Assembly (NCBI RefSeq): GCF_010820565.1
Contig: NZ_JAAIJQ010000002.1
Coordinates: 1 to 64,000, forward strand
Length of the DNA: 64,000 bases
From: Thiorhodococcus minor
Lineage (GTDB): Bacteria; Pseudomonadota; Gammaproteobacteria; Chromatiales; Chromatiaceae
Direction of reading: 5' to 3'
Part shown: in pieces, positions 26,106 to 34,116 of the stretch
How positions within the stretch are numbered: the first letter of the stretch is position 1
How the letters are laid out: every line of letters begins with the position of its first letter
Notes under the pieces: generated by a model
Database searches by the model: none
What the model was told of the DNA's origin: nothing
Seen by the model: the letters and a program-made list of their open reading frames with translations, nothing else
Position numbers and translations under genes: made by a program

Positions 26106-26330
26106 GGTGCCGGATTATAGCTGTGGGCCTGGTCTCGGGTCGTGGCTGCCGCGGCGAGCGGCGGGTGGTCAAGCGGGCGGCGCGCCCGCCTGGGCTGAGG
26201 TTAGGGCGGTCGGGCCGCTTGCTGCTAGTATCCCCTGGTCGTCCAGCGGCGTCCTGCGGGCGACGGTCGTTCGGCCTCGAGACCCTCTGCTGTTGGATTT
26301 TGTGTAGTCAGCTCAAGGAGTCATCGTTCG

Positions 26331-26813
26331 ATGTCCAATACACTCTACGAAGCACATCCGTCGGTGCTGCGCATGCGCCCCTTCGGTGTCCTCTTCGCGC
26401 TCGTCCTGATCGCCGGCGGTATTCTGGTGGCGGTCCTCGGCGACCAGCTCTTGCCGCCGCAGTTTACCGGACAGGTCGACGGCAGGATTCTGCAGATGAT
26501 CGGCATCGGCGTCTTCGCGCTCGCCACCCTGCAGCTCCTCGGCTGGTGGGTGTCCGCGCGCGCCGATCGGCTGGTGATCACCGAGGACGAGCTGATCTGG
26601 ACGCACGGCCTGCTCAGCAAGGAGTACACCGAGATCAACATGGCCTCGGTTCGCACCGTCCGGGTATCCCAGAGTCTCTTTCAGCGCATCATGAATGCTG
26701 GTGACGTGACCGTCTTCACCGCCGGCGACAATCCCGAGCTCTTCGTCCGCGGCTTGCCCGATCCCACCGCGGTTCGCGAGCTGGTCAAGGCCCAGCCCCA
26801 AGCCGGCGGCTGA
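26331..26813 (+). CDS. Membrane protein with bacterial PH-like domain
   Basis: A 160-residue protein with two transmembrane helices (about residues 18-38 and 55-73) followed by a roughly 80-residue bacterial PH-type (bPH_2/YdbS-like) domain: ADRLVITEDELIWTHGLLSK, SVRTVRVSQSLFQRIMNAGD and VTVFTAGDNPE. Such domains are small membrane-associated scaffolds with no known enzymatic role. It is the first of three tightly packed plus-strand genes. Confidence 0.75.
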   Translation: MSNTLYEAHPSVLRMRPFGVLFALVLIAGGILVAVLGDQLLPPQFTGQVDGRILQMIGIGVFALATLQLLGWWVSARADRLVITEDELIWTHGLLSKEYTEINMASVRTVRVSQSLFQRIMNAGDVTVFTAGDNPELFVRGLPDPTAVRELVKAQPQAGG

Positions 26814-26818
26814 TCGGC

Positions 26819-27118
26819 ATGGGCGAGCGCAATCGGGGCGACCTGAAACTGCTGGCGATCGCCATCCTGGTGGCCGTGCTGGTTCTGGTGGCGGTCATCG
26901 CCGTCTTCCTGCCGGCCGCCACGCCCGCGCTCGCGGCCCTGAGCGAGGGGATGAGCATCAAGGAGGCCGTGCCCTGGGGCTTCGGCGTGACGGTCGCGCT
27001 CTTCGTCGTCTTGGCCGTTGCGGCGGGCGACGGGCTGATCGGTGAGCTTCAGTTCATGCTGGGGTCGTTCTTCTCCTTCTTCCTCATCCTGACGCTGCTC
27101 ATTGCGTGGGTGTTTTGA
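26819..27118 (+). CDS. Small three-helix membrane protein
   Basis: A 99-residue hydrophobic protein beginning five bases after the PH-like gene. Predicted helices lie at about 10-32 (LLAIAILVAVLVLVAVIAVF), 52-69 and 75-97. The short polar parts have no recognisable motif. Its TGA overlaps the ATG of the next gene (TTTTGATG), so the three genes are translationally linked. I do not recognise a family. Confidence 0.65.
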   Translation: MGERNRGDLKLLAIAILVAVLVLVAVIAVFLPAATPALAALSEGMSIKEAVPWGFGVTVALFVVLAVAAGDGLIGELQFMLGSFFSFFLILTLLIAWVF

Positions 27119-27864
27119 TGCCTGACGCCGTGCATCTGGATCTGCCCGACGGCCGCGGGATCGATTTCAAGATTCGCAGGTCCGGTCGGGCCAAGTCGGT
27201 CTGGCTCCGGGTGACGCCGCGCGACGGCCTCGTCGTCACCGTGCCCAAAGGCGTGACCCGGCGCGAGGTGCTGAGGCTGGTGGCACGCAAGTCGGACTGG
27301 GTGGCGCGGCATTTGGACGCCTTCGAGGCCGCGCGGCTCGAGCGTTCCACGACCGTTGCGAGCCGTCCGAGTCGGATCGACCTGCTCGCAATCGATGAGT
27401 CCTGGGGCGTCGACTATCGCCAAACCCAGTCCGTGAGCTTGAGTGCGCGTGCGGAGGGTGAGGGGAGCCTGCTGGTCTCGGGCGCGATCGACCAGGTCGA
27501 CGCCTGCCACGCCGCCTTGCGCCGCTGGCTGATGCGCTACGCCAAGGTCAGGCTGGAGGACATGCTGGACGCGGTGGCCCGGGAGACCCGGCTGCGCTAT
27601 ACGGCTCTGACGATCAGGAATCAGCGCAGCCGCTGGGGCAGCTGCACCCACGACTGCAGGATCAGCCTGAACGCCAAGCTCCTCTTCCTGCCGCCCAGGC
27701 TGGTCCGCTACGTCATGGTGCACGAGCTCTGCCATACTCTCGAGCACAACCACTCGCCGCGCTTCTGGTCCGCCGTCCGGCGCTTCGAGCCGGACCCCGA
27801 TCAAGTCCACGCCGAGATGCGCGGCGTCTGGCGACTGATTCCAGACTGGGCTCACCACGTCTAG
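27118..27864 (+). CDS. YgjP/DUF45-family metallopeptidase-like protein
   Basis: A 248-residue protein of the YgjP/WLM-type zincin family. The metal site is clear: VMVHELCHTLEHNHSPRFW gives H-E-x2-H plus the downstream His. The preceding RNQRSRWGSCTHDCRISLNA is the family's signature strand. Biochemical roles reported for the family vary (metal-dependent peptidase-like fold, proposed UTP pyrophosphatase), so activity is uncertain. ATG 27118 overlaps the upstream stop. The stop TAG at 27862-27864 is directly joined to an IS1380-type left end. Confidence 0.8.
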   Translation: MPDAVHLDLPDGRGIDFKIRRSGRAKSVWLRVTPRDGLVVTVPKGVTRREVLRLVARKSDWVARHLDAFEAARLERSTTVASRPSRIDLLAIDESWGVDYRQTQSVSLSARAEGEGSLLVSGAIDQVDACHAALRRWLMRYAKVRLEDMLDAVARETRLRYTALTIRNQRSRWGSCTHDCRISLNAKLLFLPPRLVRYVMVHELCHTLEHNHSPRFWSAVRRFEPDPDQVHAEMRGVWRLIPDWAHHV

Positions 27865-28066
27865 CCCGGATATCTCACCGGGGGATTGGAAAAGGGCCGC
27901 ACTCTCAGGCGTAGCGGATGTGCAATCAGCCAGTTATGCGCGCACGAGAGGACGACCCTTCGATGACGGAGTGTAATGAGGCTCAGCTGCAATTTCACGG
28001 CTTGGGACGCCGTGAGGTGATTGGTCAGTTCAACGGTGGGGCGATCAGCTCCGATGGCGGTGGGCT
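27861..28066 (+). mobile_element. Truncated IS1380-type left end, copy A
   Basis: A 206-base segment starting CTAGCCCGGATATCTCACCG is nearly identical to 35634-35839. It carries the left terminus and the first about 35 codons of an IS1380-family transposase (from ATG 27963: TECNEAQLQFHGLGRREVIG, then AISSDGGG). The match to copy B and to the family stops abruptly at GGTGGGCT (28066). The segment 28067-28195 has no recognisable gene. Both copies point the same way and flank a 7.6-kb block as direct repeats. Confidence 0.8.
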
Positions 28067-28195
28067 CCCCTTCGCGTCTTTTCGGAGAACCGGTCTGGAG
28101 CTCGTGCTCCAAAGAATACTTGAGTGCGAGGTCGATCGACCCAGCTTGGCAGGCCAGCCTGTGACATGCCCCCGCCCGATGCCGATTGACGATCG

Positions 28196-30448
28196 ATGCG
28201 TTTGAGTACGCTCTCCCTTAGTCGCTTGCAGCTCCCGGGGCTGGTCCTCTTGGGGATCATCGCCTCGGTTAGCAGCGCCGTGCTCGTCTGGCTGCAGCTT
28301 GTGGATCATCGGCGCAGTGAGCTCCTGTGGGCTGCGCAGGACCATCGGAAAGCGCTTAACAAGGGCATCGATGACACGCTCGACGCGGTCCAGACGATCG
28401 CGGACCTGATGAGCCTGAGCCCGGATATCGACCGTGCCAGCTTCGCGCTGTTTGCGGAATCCTTACGTTCGCGTCATCCAGGCCTGGATAGCTTGGTTTG
28501 GCGATCTCCGCGCACGGCTGCCGACGATGCCAGCGCTCGAGGGTCGGCTCCGCGCGACCTATTCCCAATCCGCTACCGCGACCCTCCGCTCGCCGAGGAC
28601 CCATCGGTTCCGGGTGATCTGACCGAGAAAACCGATCCCCATGCAAGGGAGGCGTTTCAGTCATTGGTGCGGCCGCTGATCGAGCGCGCGCTGGCAACCG
28701 GCGAAACAGCCGTTAGCGGACGGATCCCACTAGAGGAACGTGCGGCTCGGTATGGTGTCATGGTCGTGACTCCAGTGTCGGGGGCCCGGCCTGCCGCGCC
28801 GGGCGATCGCGCCAAGACGAGGTCGCCAGAAGGTGTGGTCGTCGCCATGCTCGACCTGGCGGCGGTCGTGGATGCGGCGATTCACGTGCTGGAGCCGCGG
28901 GGCGTCGAGATCCTGTTGCGGGACCTGTCTGCCCCGCCGGAGGAGGCCTTCCTCGATTTCTATGCGAGCCGACTGGGTCCCGGGCCACGCGTCCAGGGCG
29001 GAGTCTGGCAGGGCTGGAGCCTCGTCGATGCACAGCGAATCGAGGAGGTGGTCCGGGTCGCCGACCGATACTGGTCGGTGACCTGTGCACCCACACCACA
29101 GTACCGTAGCGCCGCTGGTTTGCTGCGCGAGCCCTGGATCATGCTTGGCGGTGGTCTCGCGATGACCTTGATTGCGGCGCTGTTCATGCGCTCTTTGCGC
29201 AGCCAGGTCGGCGTGCGGGAGCGGATCGAGCAGGAGCTGCGGAGCTCGGAGCAGAAGCTGCGGGTCCTCTTCAGCCAGTCACCCGACATCATCATGAGCG
29301 TGAGCCCGCGAGGGCGCATCACTATGGTCAACCGGCCCTGGCCGAAGGCGCCCGAGGAGAGTGCCGTTGGCCGCAATTCGTCCAAGATCCTCCCCAAGGG
29401 GCTGCGCAAGTGGTATCGCAAGGCGCTCGCGCAGGTGTTCGCATCGGGTGAAGCGCAGCAATTTCAGTACTCTGAGGCTGACTCGAGCTATTGGGATGTA
29501 CGGATCGTGCCGTTGCGCGGTGCGAGCGCTGTGGATACCGCCATGGTCATCGCCACCGATGTCACGGAGCGCCGGCTGCTCGCGGCCCAGGCGATCCGCA
29601 GTGCTCGCTTGGCCACGCTGGGCGTGCTGGCGGCCAGTGTCGCCCACGAGATCAACAACCCGAACAACGCCATCCAGTTCAACGCCGCGATCCTGCAGCG
29701 CAGCTGCGCGGACATCCTCCCGATCCTGCGGCGGGAGCACGCGGAGCACGGGGATTTTCTGATCGGTGGTCTGCCGATCGCTCAGGCGATCGATGGTCTG
29801 CCACAGATGCTGACCGCCTTGCAGCGCAATTCTCAGCGCATCCAGAGCATCGTCGGGAGCCTGAAGCAGATGGCCCGCCATGACCCAGGCGAGTACGGCG
29901 CCAACGTCAGCCTGCCGAAGGTGCTGCAGTCGGCCTATTCGGTCCTGCAGCACGAGATCCAGAAGCACACGGACCGCTGCGAGCTGCGGGTGCCCGAGAG
30001 GCTGCGGCTGGTGAGGGGCAATGCCCAGCAGCTCGAACAGGTCTTTATCAACCTCTTGTTGAATGCACTGCAGGCGCTGCCCGATCGGATGGCCCGAGTC
30101 TGGGTCGAGGCCGATGTCGTCGACGAGGGCGATCAGGCACGGGTGGCGGTCGTCGATCAGGGCAGCGGCATCGCCGACGGGGATCTGGCGAAGATCTTCG
30201 ACCCCTTCTTCACGACCCGGACCGATCAAGGCGGCACGGGACTGGGGCTGTCCATCTGCCGGCGTGTGATCCAGAACCACGGCGGCACCATCGCGATCGG
30301 CTCGGTACGCGGCATCGGGACCGAGGTCGTGGTGCAACTGCCGATCGCGGAGCCCGATCGCGCTGTCGCTCAGGGTCCCGAAGGCGCGTGCCCGGCGATC
30401 GATCGCCGTTCGGCGCGGCAGGCACCGCAGGAGCCGCCCCCACCTTAG
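28196..30448 (+). CDS. CHASE-PAS sensor histidine kinase
   Basis: A 750-residue membrane histidine kinase. A first transmembrane helix (about 14-35) is followed by a roughly 270-residue periplasmic CHASE-type region, a second helix (about 315-335), a PAS domain (345-455) and a HisKA domain with the phospho-acceptor His at about 484 (SVAHEINNPNNAIQFN). The C-terminal ATPase shows N-box NLLLNALQALPD, G1 VDQGSGI, F-box and G2 DQGGTGLGLSIC. The last 40 residues are a Pro/Arg-rich tail. It is followed 78 bases later by its likely partner, an NtrC-type regulator. The ATG has no strong ribosome site. The first 20 residues could be shorter. Confidence 0.9.
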   Translation: MRLSTLSLSRLQLPGLVLLGIIASVSSAVLVWLQLVDHRRSELLWAAQDHRKALNKGIDDTLDAVQTIADLMSLSPDIDRASFALFAESLRSRHPGLDSLVWRSPRTAADDASARGSAPRDLFPIRYRDPPLAEDPSVPGDLTEKTDPHAREAFQSLVRPLIERALATGETAVSGRIPLEERAARYGVMVVTPVSGARPAAPGDRAKTRSPEGVVVAMLDLAAVVDAAIHVLEPRGVEILLRDLSAPPEEAFLDFYASRLGPGPRVQGGVWQGWSLVDAQRIEEVVRVADRYWSVTCAPTPQYRSAAGLLREPWIMLGGGLAMTLIAALFMRSLRSQVGVRERIEQELRSSEQKLRVLFSQSPDIIMSVSPRGRITMVNRPWPKAPEESAVGRNSSKILPKGLRKWYRKALAQVFASGEAQQFQYSEADSSYWDVRIVPLRGASAVDTAMVIATDVTERRLLAAQAIRSARLATLGVLAASVAHEINNPNNAIQFNAAILQRSCADILPILRREHAEHGDFLIGGLPIAQAIDGLPQMLTALQRNSQRIQSIVGSLKQMARHDPGEYGANVSLPKVLQSAYSVLQHEIQKHTDRCELRVPERLRLVRGNAQQLEQVFINLLLNALQALPDRMARVWVEADVVDEGDQARVAVVDQGSGIADGDLAKIFDPFFTTRTDQGGTGLGLSICRRVIQNHGGTIAIGSVRGIGTEVVVQLPIAEPDRAVAQGPEGACPAIDRRSARQAPQEPPPP

Positions 30449-30526
30449 GTACTGCCGTGATCGGATTGGCGGCGAGGCTTGTGGGCGAGACCAGGGGCCA
30501 GCGCATCGCCCGCAGGAGGACATGAG

Positions 30527-31936
30527 ATGACCCAGAAGGCACTACCCGTCGTGCTCGTCGATGACGAGGCCGATTTGCTGCTCGCGACCAGCATGCTGCT
30601 CGGATCCCATGGTGTCGGACCGGTCGTGACATTGCGGGACGCGCAGACGTTGCTGCCTTATTTGGAGGAGAGCCGGGCCGGGGTGATCCTGCTCGACCTC
30701 TATATGCCGAACATCGGCGGGCTGGAGCTGCTGCCGCAGCTGGTGCAGGACCATCCCGAGGTTCCCGTGGTCGTGATGACCGCGGCCCAGGACGTGGAGA
30801 CCGCTGTCGCTTGCATGCGCGAGGGGGCCTTCGACTACCTCGTCAAGCCGGTTGAGGAGAGCCGTCTGGTCTCGGCCGTGCGCCGGGCCTTGGAGGTGTG
30901 CTCGTTGCGCGACCAACTGGGCACGCTACGCGCCTCGCTGCTGACGCGGCGGCTGCGGAATCCAGACGCCTTCGCCGACATCGTGACCGGCAATCGACGC
31001 ATGGAGGCCATCTTTCAGTACATGGATGCAATCGCGGACTCGCCCGAACCGGTGCTGATCACGGGCGAGACCGGCACTGGGAAGGAGTTGATCGCGAGCG
31101 CGATCCACCGGCTCAGCGGGCGTGCTGGCGAGCTCATTGCGATCAATGTCGCGGGGCTCGATGATCATCTGTTCGCCGACACGCTGTTCGGACATGTCCG
31201 CGGCGCCTTCACCGGTGCCGAGCGTGAGCGCCAGGGCGCCATCGCCTCGGCCGCCGGCGGGACGCTCCTCCTAGACGAGGTCGGGGACTTGGCGAAGGCA
31301 TCCCAGGTGAAGCTGCTCCGGCTCCTCCAAGAGCAGAGGTACTATCCCCTCGGCTCGGATCTGCAGCGCGTCAGCGATGCGCGGATTGTTGCCGCCACGA
31401 ACCGGCCGCTGCACAAGCGTCTGGGAAACGGCAAGTTCCGTCAGGATCTCTACTTCCGACTCTCCAGCCACCCCATCGAGATTCCGCCGCTACGCCAGCG
31501 CAGGGATGACATCCCCTTGCTGGTGCCGCATTTCATCGAAGAGGCCGCAACCTCGCTCGGCCGCCAGGCGCCGGCGCCGCCGGAGGAGCTGATCACGCTC
31601 TTGTCGGTCTACGAGTTCCCGGGCAACGTCCGCGAGCTGCGGGCAATGATCTACAACGCCGTGGCCATGCATCGCAGCGGTCCGGTGCTCTCGATGGAGG
31701 GTTTTCGCACGCTGATCGAGCGAGGCCGGCGTGAGGGTGTGGACGACGGACTTCCCCCTCACGACGGGCCGCCGCTGGCCATCAACAGCCGTTTCCCAAC
31801 GCTGAAGGATGCCGAGACCTACCTGATCGACGAGGCCATGCGCCGCGCGAAGAGCAACCAAGGAATCGCCGCGACGCTACTCGGCATCACCCGCCAGTCA
31901 CTGAACCGCAGGCTGCTTAACCGACAGCGGTCCTGA
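30527..31936 (+). CDS. NtrC-family sigma-54-dependent response regulator
   Basis: A 469-residue activator. The receiver domain (1-125) has the phospho-acceptor Asp57 in VILLDLYMP and the Lys in DYLVKPVEE. The AAA+ domain (about 145-380) has Walker A GETGTGKE, the sigma-54-contacting GAFTGA loop, and Walker B TLLLDEVGDL. The C-terminal Fis-type helix-turn-helix is GIAATLLGITRQSLNRRLLN. Start at ATG 30527, preceded by AGGAGG, not the in-frame start at 30479. It would switch on a sigma-54 promoter when phosphorylated by the upstream kinase. A TGCA-type palindrome and a -24/-12 sequence lie just downstream. Confidence 0.93.
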   Translation: MTQKALPVVLVDDEADLLLATSMLLGSHGVGPVVTLRDAQTLLPYLEESRAGVILLDLYMPNIGGLELLPQLVQDHPEVPVVVMTAAQDVETAVACMREGAFDYLVKPVEESRLVSAVRRALEVCSLRDQLGTLRASLLTRRLRNPDAFADIVTGNRRMEAIFQYMDAIADSPEPVLITGETGTGKELIASAIHRLSGRAGELIAINVAGLDDHLFADTLFGHVRGAFTGAERERQGAIASAAGGTLLLDEVGDLAKASQVKLLRLLQEQRYYPLGSDLQRVSDARIVAATNRPLHKRLGNGKFRQDLYFRLSSHPIEIPPLRQRRDDIPLLVPHFIEEAATSLGRQAPAPPEELITLLSVYEFPGNVRELRAMIYNAVAMHRSGPVLSMEGFRTLIERGRREGVDDGLPPHDGPPLAINSRFPTLKDAETYLIDEAMRRAKSNQGIAATLLGITRQSLNRRLLNRQRS

Positions 31937-31970
31937 GCGGCGGACGCAGCATGCGCGCGGGCGGAGAGGG

Positions 31971-31988
31971 GTGCAGCAATCGCTGCAC
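31971..31988. promoter_or_regulatory. Candidate upstream activating site for the NtrC-type regulator
   Basis: GTGCAGCAATCGCTGCAC is a perfect dyad (seven-base arms, four-base centre) 34 bases after the regulator's stop. A further half-site GCTGCA lies at 32000-32005. TGCA-N8-TGCA is the spacing of NtrC/NifA-like enhancer sites, and it lies about 165 bases upstream of a sigma-54 promoter match. It could also act as a hairpin in the regulator's transcript. Confidence 0.45.
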
Positions 31989-32151
31989 CGCAAGAATTCG
32001 CTGCATCATATTAAGTGACTGATTCGATTGCTTTAACCCCTATCAGAACGCGTTTCGCGGCGCGAAAGGCTGCACCCCCGGCAGGACCTGGCAACGCTGG
32101 TGCGCGACGAGCAGGTGCTCTATTTCAATCGCTTAGCGGGTGCGCTGAGTC

Positions 32152-32168
32152 TTGGCACCAGAACTGCT
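32152..32168 (+). promoter_or_regulatory. Candidate sigma-54 (-24/-12) promoter
   Basis: TTGGCACCAGAACTGCT has the required GG-N10-GC spacing (GG 32154-32155, GC 32166-32167) and matches TTGGCAC fully at the -24 element. It lies about 87 bases before the start of the small membrane-protein gene that the 283-base element interrupts, and downstream of the gene for a sigma-54 activator. The context makes it more credible than an isolated match. Confidence 0.5.
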
Positions 32169-32252
32169 GAAGCTCTTGGTGAAAGGTGCCCTGGTCCGCA
32201 AGTCCGTTCGGGGGCCCTGGAGTTTTCGTCGAACCAAGGAGCCACCCTCGTC

Positions 32253-32736
32253 GTGTCCATGCCTACGCCCAACCCCGCCATCGCTGTCGCTGCTCTCGCC
32301 CCCGCGAGGCATGGAGAGCGCAGCGCAGCCGAGCGGCCCCGGGTAGGTGTGGGCGCGGGCGTAGCGCCGCAGTGCCGAGGGCTGTGCCCGAGGCGCGGAG
32401 GCGATATGCAGAGCGCATCCCGCACACCGTTGAGTCATTCGTCGCAGGGGAGTGGCGCAGGCGCGCAGAGCCGTAGCCAGCCCCCGGAGCGGGACGAGCC
32501 CGGGCTAAAAGGCTGTCTTGTCGCGAGGGCGTTGGGGCGACTGGGAGTCCCGCAACGCATCCTGAGCGGCGACGACACCCCGGTACATCCTTAAAGGCCA
32601 CGAAGCGCTTGCTGGTGGACCGTTCGGCGAATTGCTCTGGATCGTTATCGGTCTTGGCCTAGCCGCGTTGGTGTGCGCGGTCGCTGTTGCCAGGCAGGCC
32701 GGTTGGTCGCCCAGCACCTGGCGTGGACACCGCTGA
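32253..32736 (+). pseudogene. Small membrane protein gene interrupted by the 283-base element
   Basis: GTG 32253 (or ATG 32259), with AAGGAG 11 bases upstream, opens MPTPNPAIAVAALA to base 32300. The 283-base element follows. Coding resumes at 32584 as YILKGHEALAGGPFGELLW, then a hydrophobic helix (IVIGLGLAALVCAVAVA), and stops at 32736. Taking out 32301-32583 exactly gives one 66-residue frame. The family is unknown. As it stands the frame is destroyed. It may be the target of the sigma-54 promoter at 32152. Confidence 0.55.
32301..32583 (+). mobile_element. 283-base repeat element, copy 1
   Basis: This segment, beginning CCCGCGAGGCATGGAG and ending CGACGACACCCCGG, appears identical base for base to 58620-58902. 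It has no terminal inverted repeats that I can see, no target duplication and no convincing gene; the frames through it look like GC-rich shadows. Excision of exactly these bases restores an open frame across the site. It must be mobilised by another element. It lies in sense with the gene it interrupts. Confidence 0.85.
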
Positions 32737-32857
32737 GCCTCTGTCGTGGCCGCCAGACGGTCTTTCGGCGCTCGGCGCGACTCAGCCCGGCAAAATAGCC
32801 TCCTCACCGTCAAGGCAAGACAGTGTCGGCAGGCCCGAACCTCAGGTATAGCCCCCT

Positions 32858-33130
32858 ATGATATCGAACACAATCAGACCATCCCGGCGACTCCTCGTCG
32901 CCATCTCCGGGTATCTGCTGATCGGCTTCATCGCGCTTGAGGTGCAGCCAGGATCTTGGGCCATGCCCGTCGCGGCCATGCTCCTCGCGCTCTACGCGCT
33001 GCTGGCACTGCGAGCGGCCGCTCCGGGCTTGCTGCAGCCCAAGCGGAGCAAGCACAAGACCCATCCGGTCGAATCCGGCAAGGCACGCCTGAACAAGCGC
33101 GAGCGCGCCGCAATGCTCGACAGTGTTTGA
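32858..33130 (+). CDS. Small two-helix membrane protein
   Basis: A 90-residue protein with two predicted membrane helices (about 11-29, LLVAISGYLLIGFIALEV, and 35-55) and a basic C-terminal tail (PKRSKHKTHP, LNKRERAAML). No family is recognised. It lies 110 bases upstream of the PhoU-like gene. The ATG has no strong ribosome site, so the call rests on the hydrophobic pattern and codon bias. Confidence 0.5.
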   Translation: MISNTIRPSRRLLVAISGYLLIGFIALEVQPGSWAMPVAAMLLALYALLALRAAAPGLLQPKRSKHKTHPVESGKARLNKRERAAMLDSV

Positions 33131-33241
33131 AGGCAGGGTGCGCTCAGTTGCTGCTCTGCGCGCCGGGAGCATGCTTGCGCAATCGCTCGCCGCAGCCGAG
33201 ACCGGCATGATCGACGACTCGGACAGACCGGGATTTCCCGC

Positions 33242-33901
33242 ATGAAGACTTCCAAGCTCGCGCTTTTCTCCAAGACCAAGACGATGGAAGGCCTGATCGA
33301 CGATTTTCTCGATCAGGTTTCGAATGGCGGTATGAAGTTCGAGCAGGGCATTGCGACCTATATCGATTCGGGCGCGGAGGGGCACTGCAAAGACTTGGTG
33401 CTGCAGCTGCGGCGAATCGAGGGCGAAGGAAATCGCTTGCGCCGGACGATCGAGGTACAGCTCCACACCGAGATGCTGATCCCGGATCTGCGCGGCGACG
33501 TCTTGAGTCTGATGGAGGACCTCAATCACCTGCTCGGTCTCGCCGAGGACATCTTTCTTGCCGTCACGGTCGAATGCCCGGCGGTGGAGGAGCCGTATCA
33601 GGCCGACTTCAAACTGATGACCTCGCACGCGGTGAAGACGCTCGAAGCAGCCGTGCTCGGCGCGCGCGCCTTCTTCCGCAACCTTTCCGCGGTTCATGAC
33701 CACCTCAACAAGGTCGGCTTCCATGAAGAGGAGGTCGACCAGATTGCGACCCGCCTGAAGCGCGCCATCTTCGCCTCTGACCTGGGACTGGCGGATAAGA
33801 TGCACCTGCGCTACTTCGTCGACAAGATCGACAGTCTCGCGGACGAGGCAGAGGACGTCGGTGACTGGCTGGCGATCTACTCGATCAAACGCTCGATGTG
33901 A
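33242..33901 (+). CDS. PhoU-like DUF47 protein (Pit accessory)
   Basis: A 219-residue all-helical protein of the DUF47/TIGR00153 family, distant relatives of PhoU. Typical segments are MEGLIDDFLDQVSNGGMKFE, RRIEGEGNRLRRTIEVQLH and the C-terminal DKIDSLADEAEDVGDWLAIY. The family is usually encoded next to Pit-type phosphate transporters and is thought to modulate them. That holds here, with the transporter 215 bases downstream. Start at ATG 33242, immediately after a purine-poor stretch. Confidence 0.88.
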   Translation: MKTSKLALFSKTKTMEGLIDDFLDQVSNGGMKFEQGIATYIDSGAEGHCKDLVLQLRRIEGEGNRLRRTIEVQLHTEMLIPDLRGDVLSLMEDLNHLLGLAEDIFLAVTVECPAVEEPYQADFKLMTSHAVKTLEAAVLGARAFFRNLSAVHDHLNKVGFHEEEVDQIATRLKRAIFASDLGLADKMHLRYFVDKIDSLADEAEDVGDWLAIYSIKRSM

Positions 33902-34116
33902 TCGGGCCGCGAGCCGTCGCTGGGCGAGCCATCCATTGGCGACCCGAGCCCCGTCGTTGCGCGCTTCCCGAGCACGGCAGAAGAGACCCTTGGCCAAAGC
34001 GGACGAGGCGCGTGCGTGGCTCGATCTCAAGGCTCCCATTTCAACGGGCTGCGACACGGAGCGACGCGATCCGCTGCCGCTGCTTGGCCTAGACATCTCC
34101 GAGGGGAACCCCACCG

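Noticed and set aside
32301-32583. The 283-base element as a self-splicing intron or translational bypass element
   Set aside because: Copy 2 is antisense to the gene it interrupts, so RNA-level removal cannot explain both sites.
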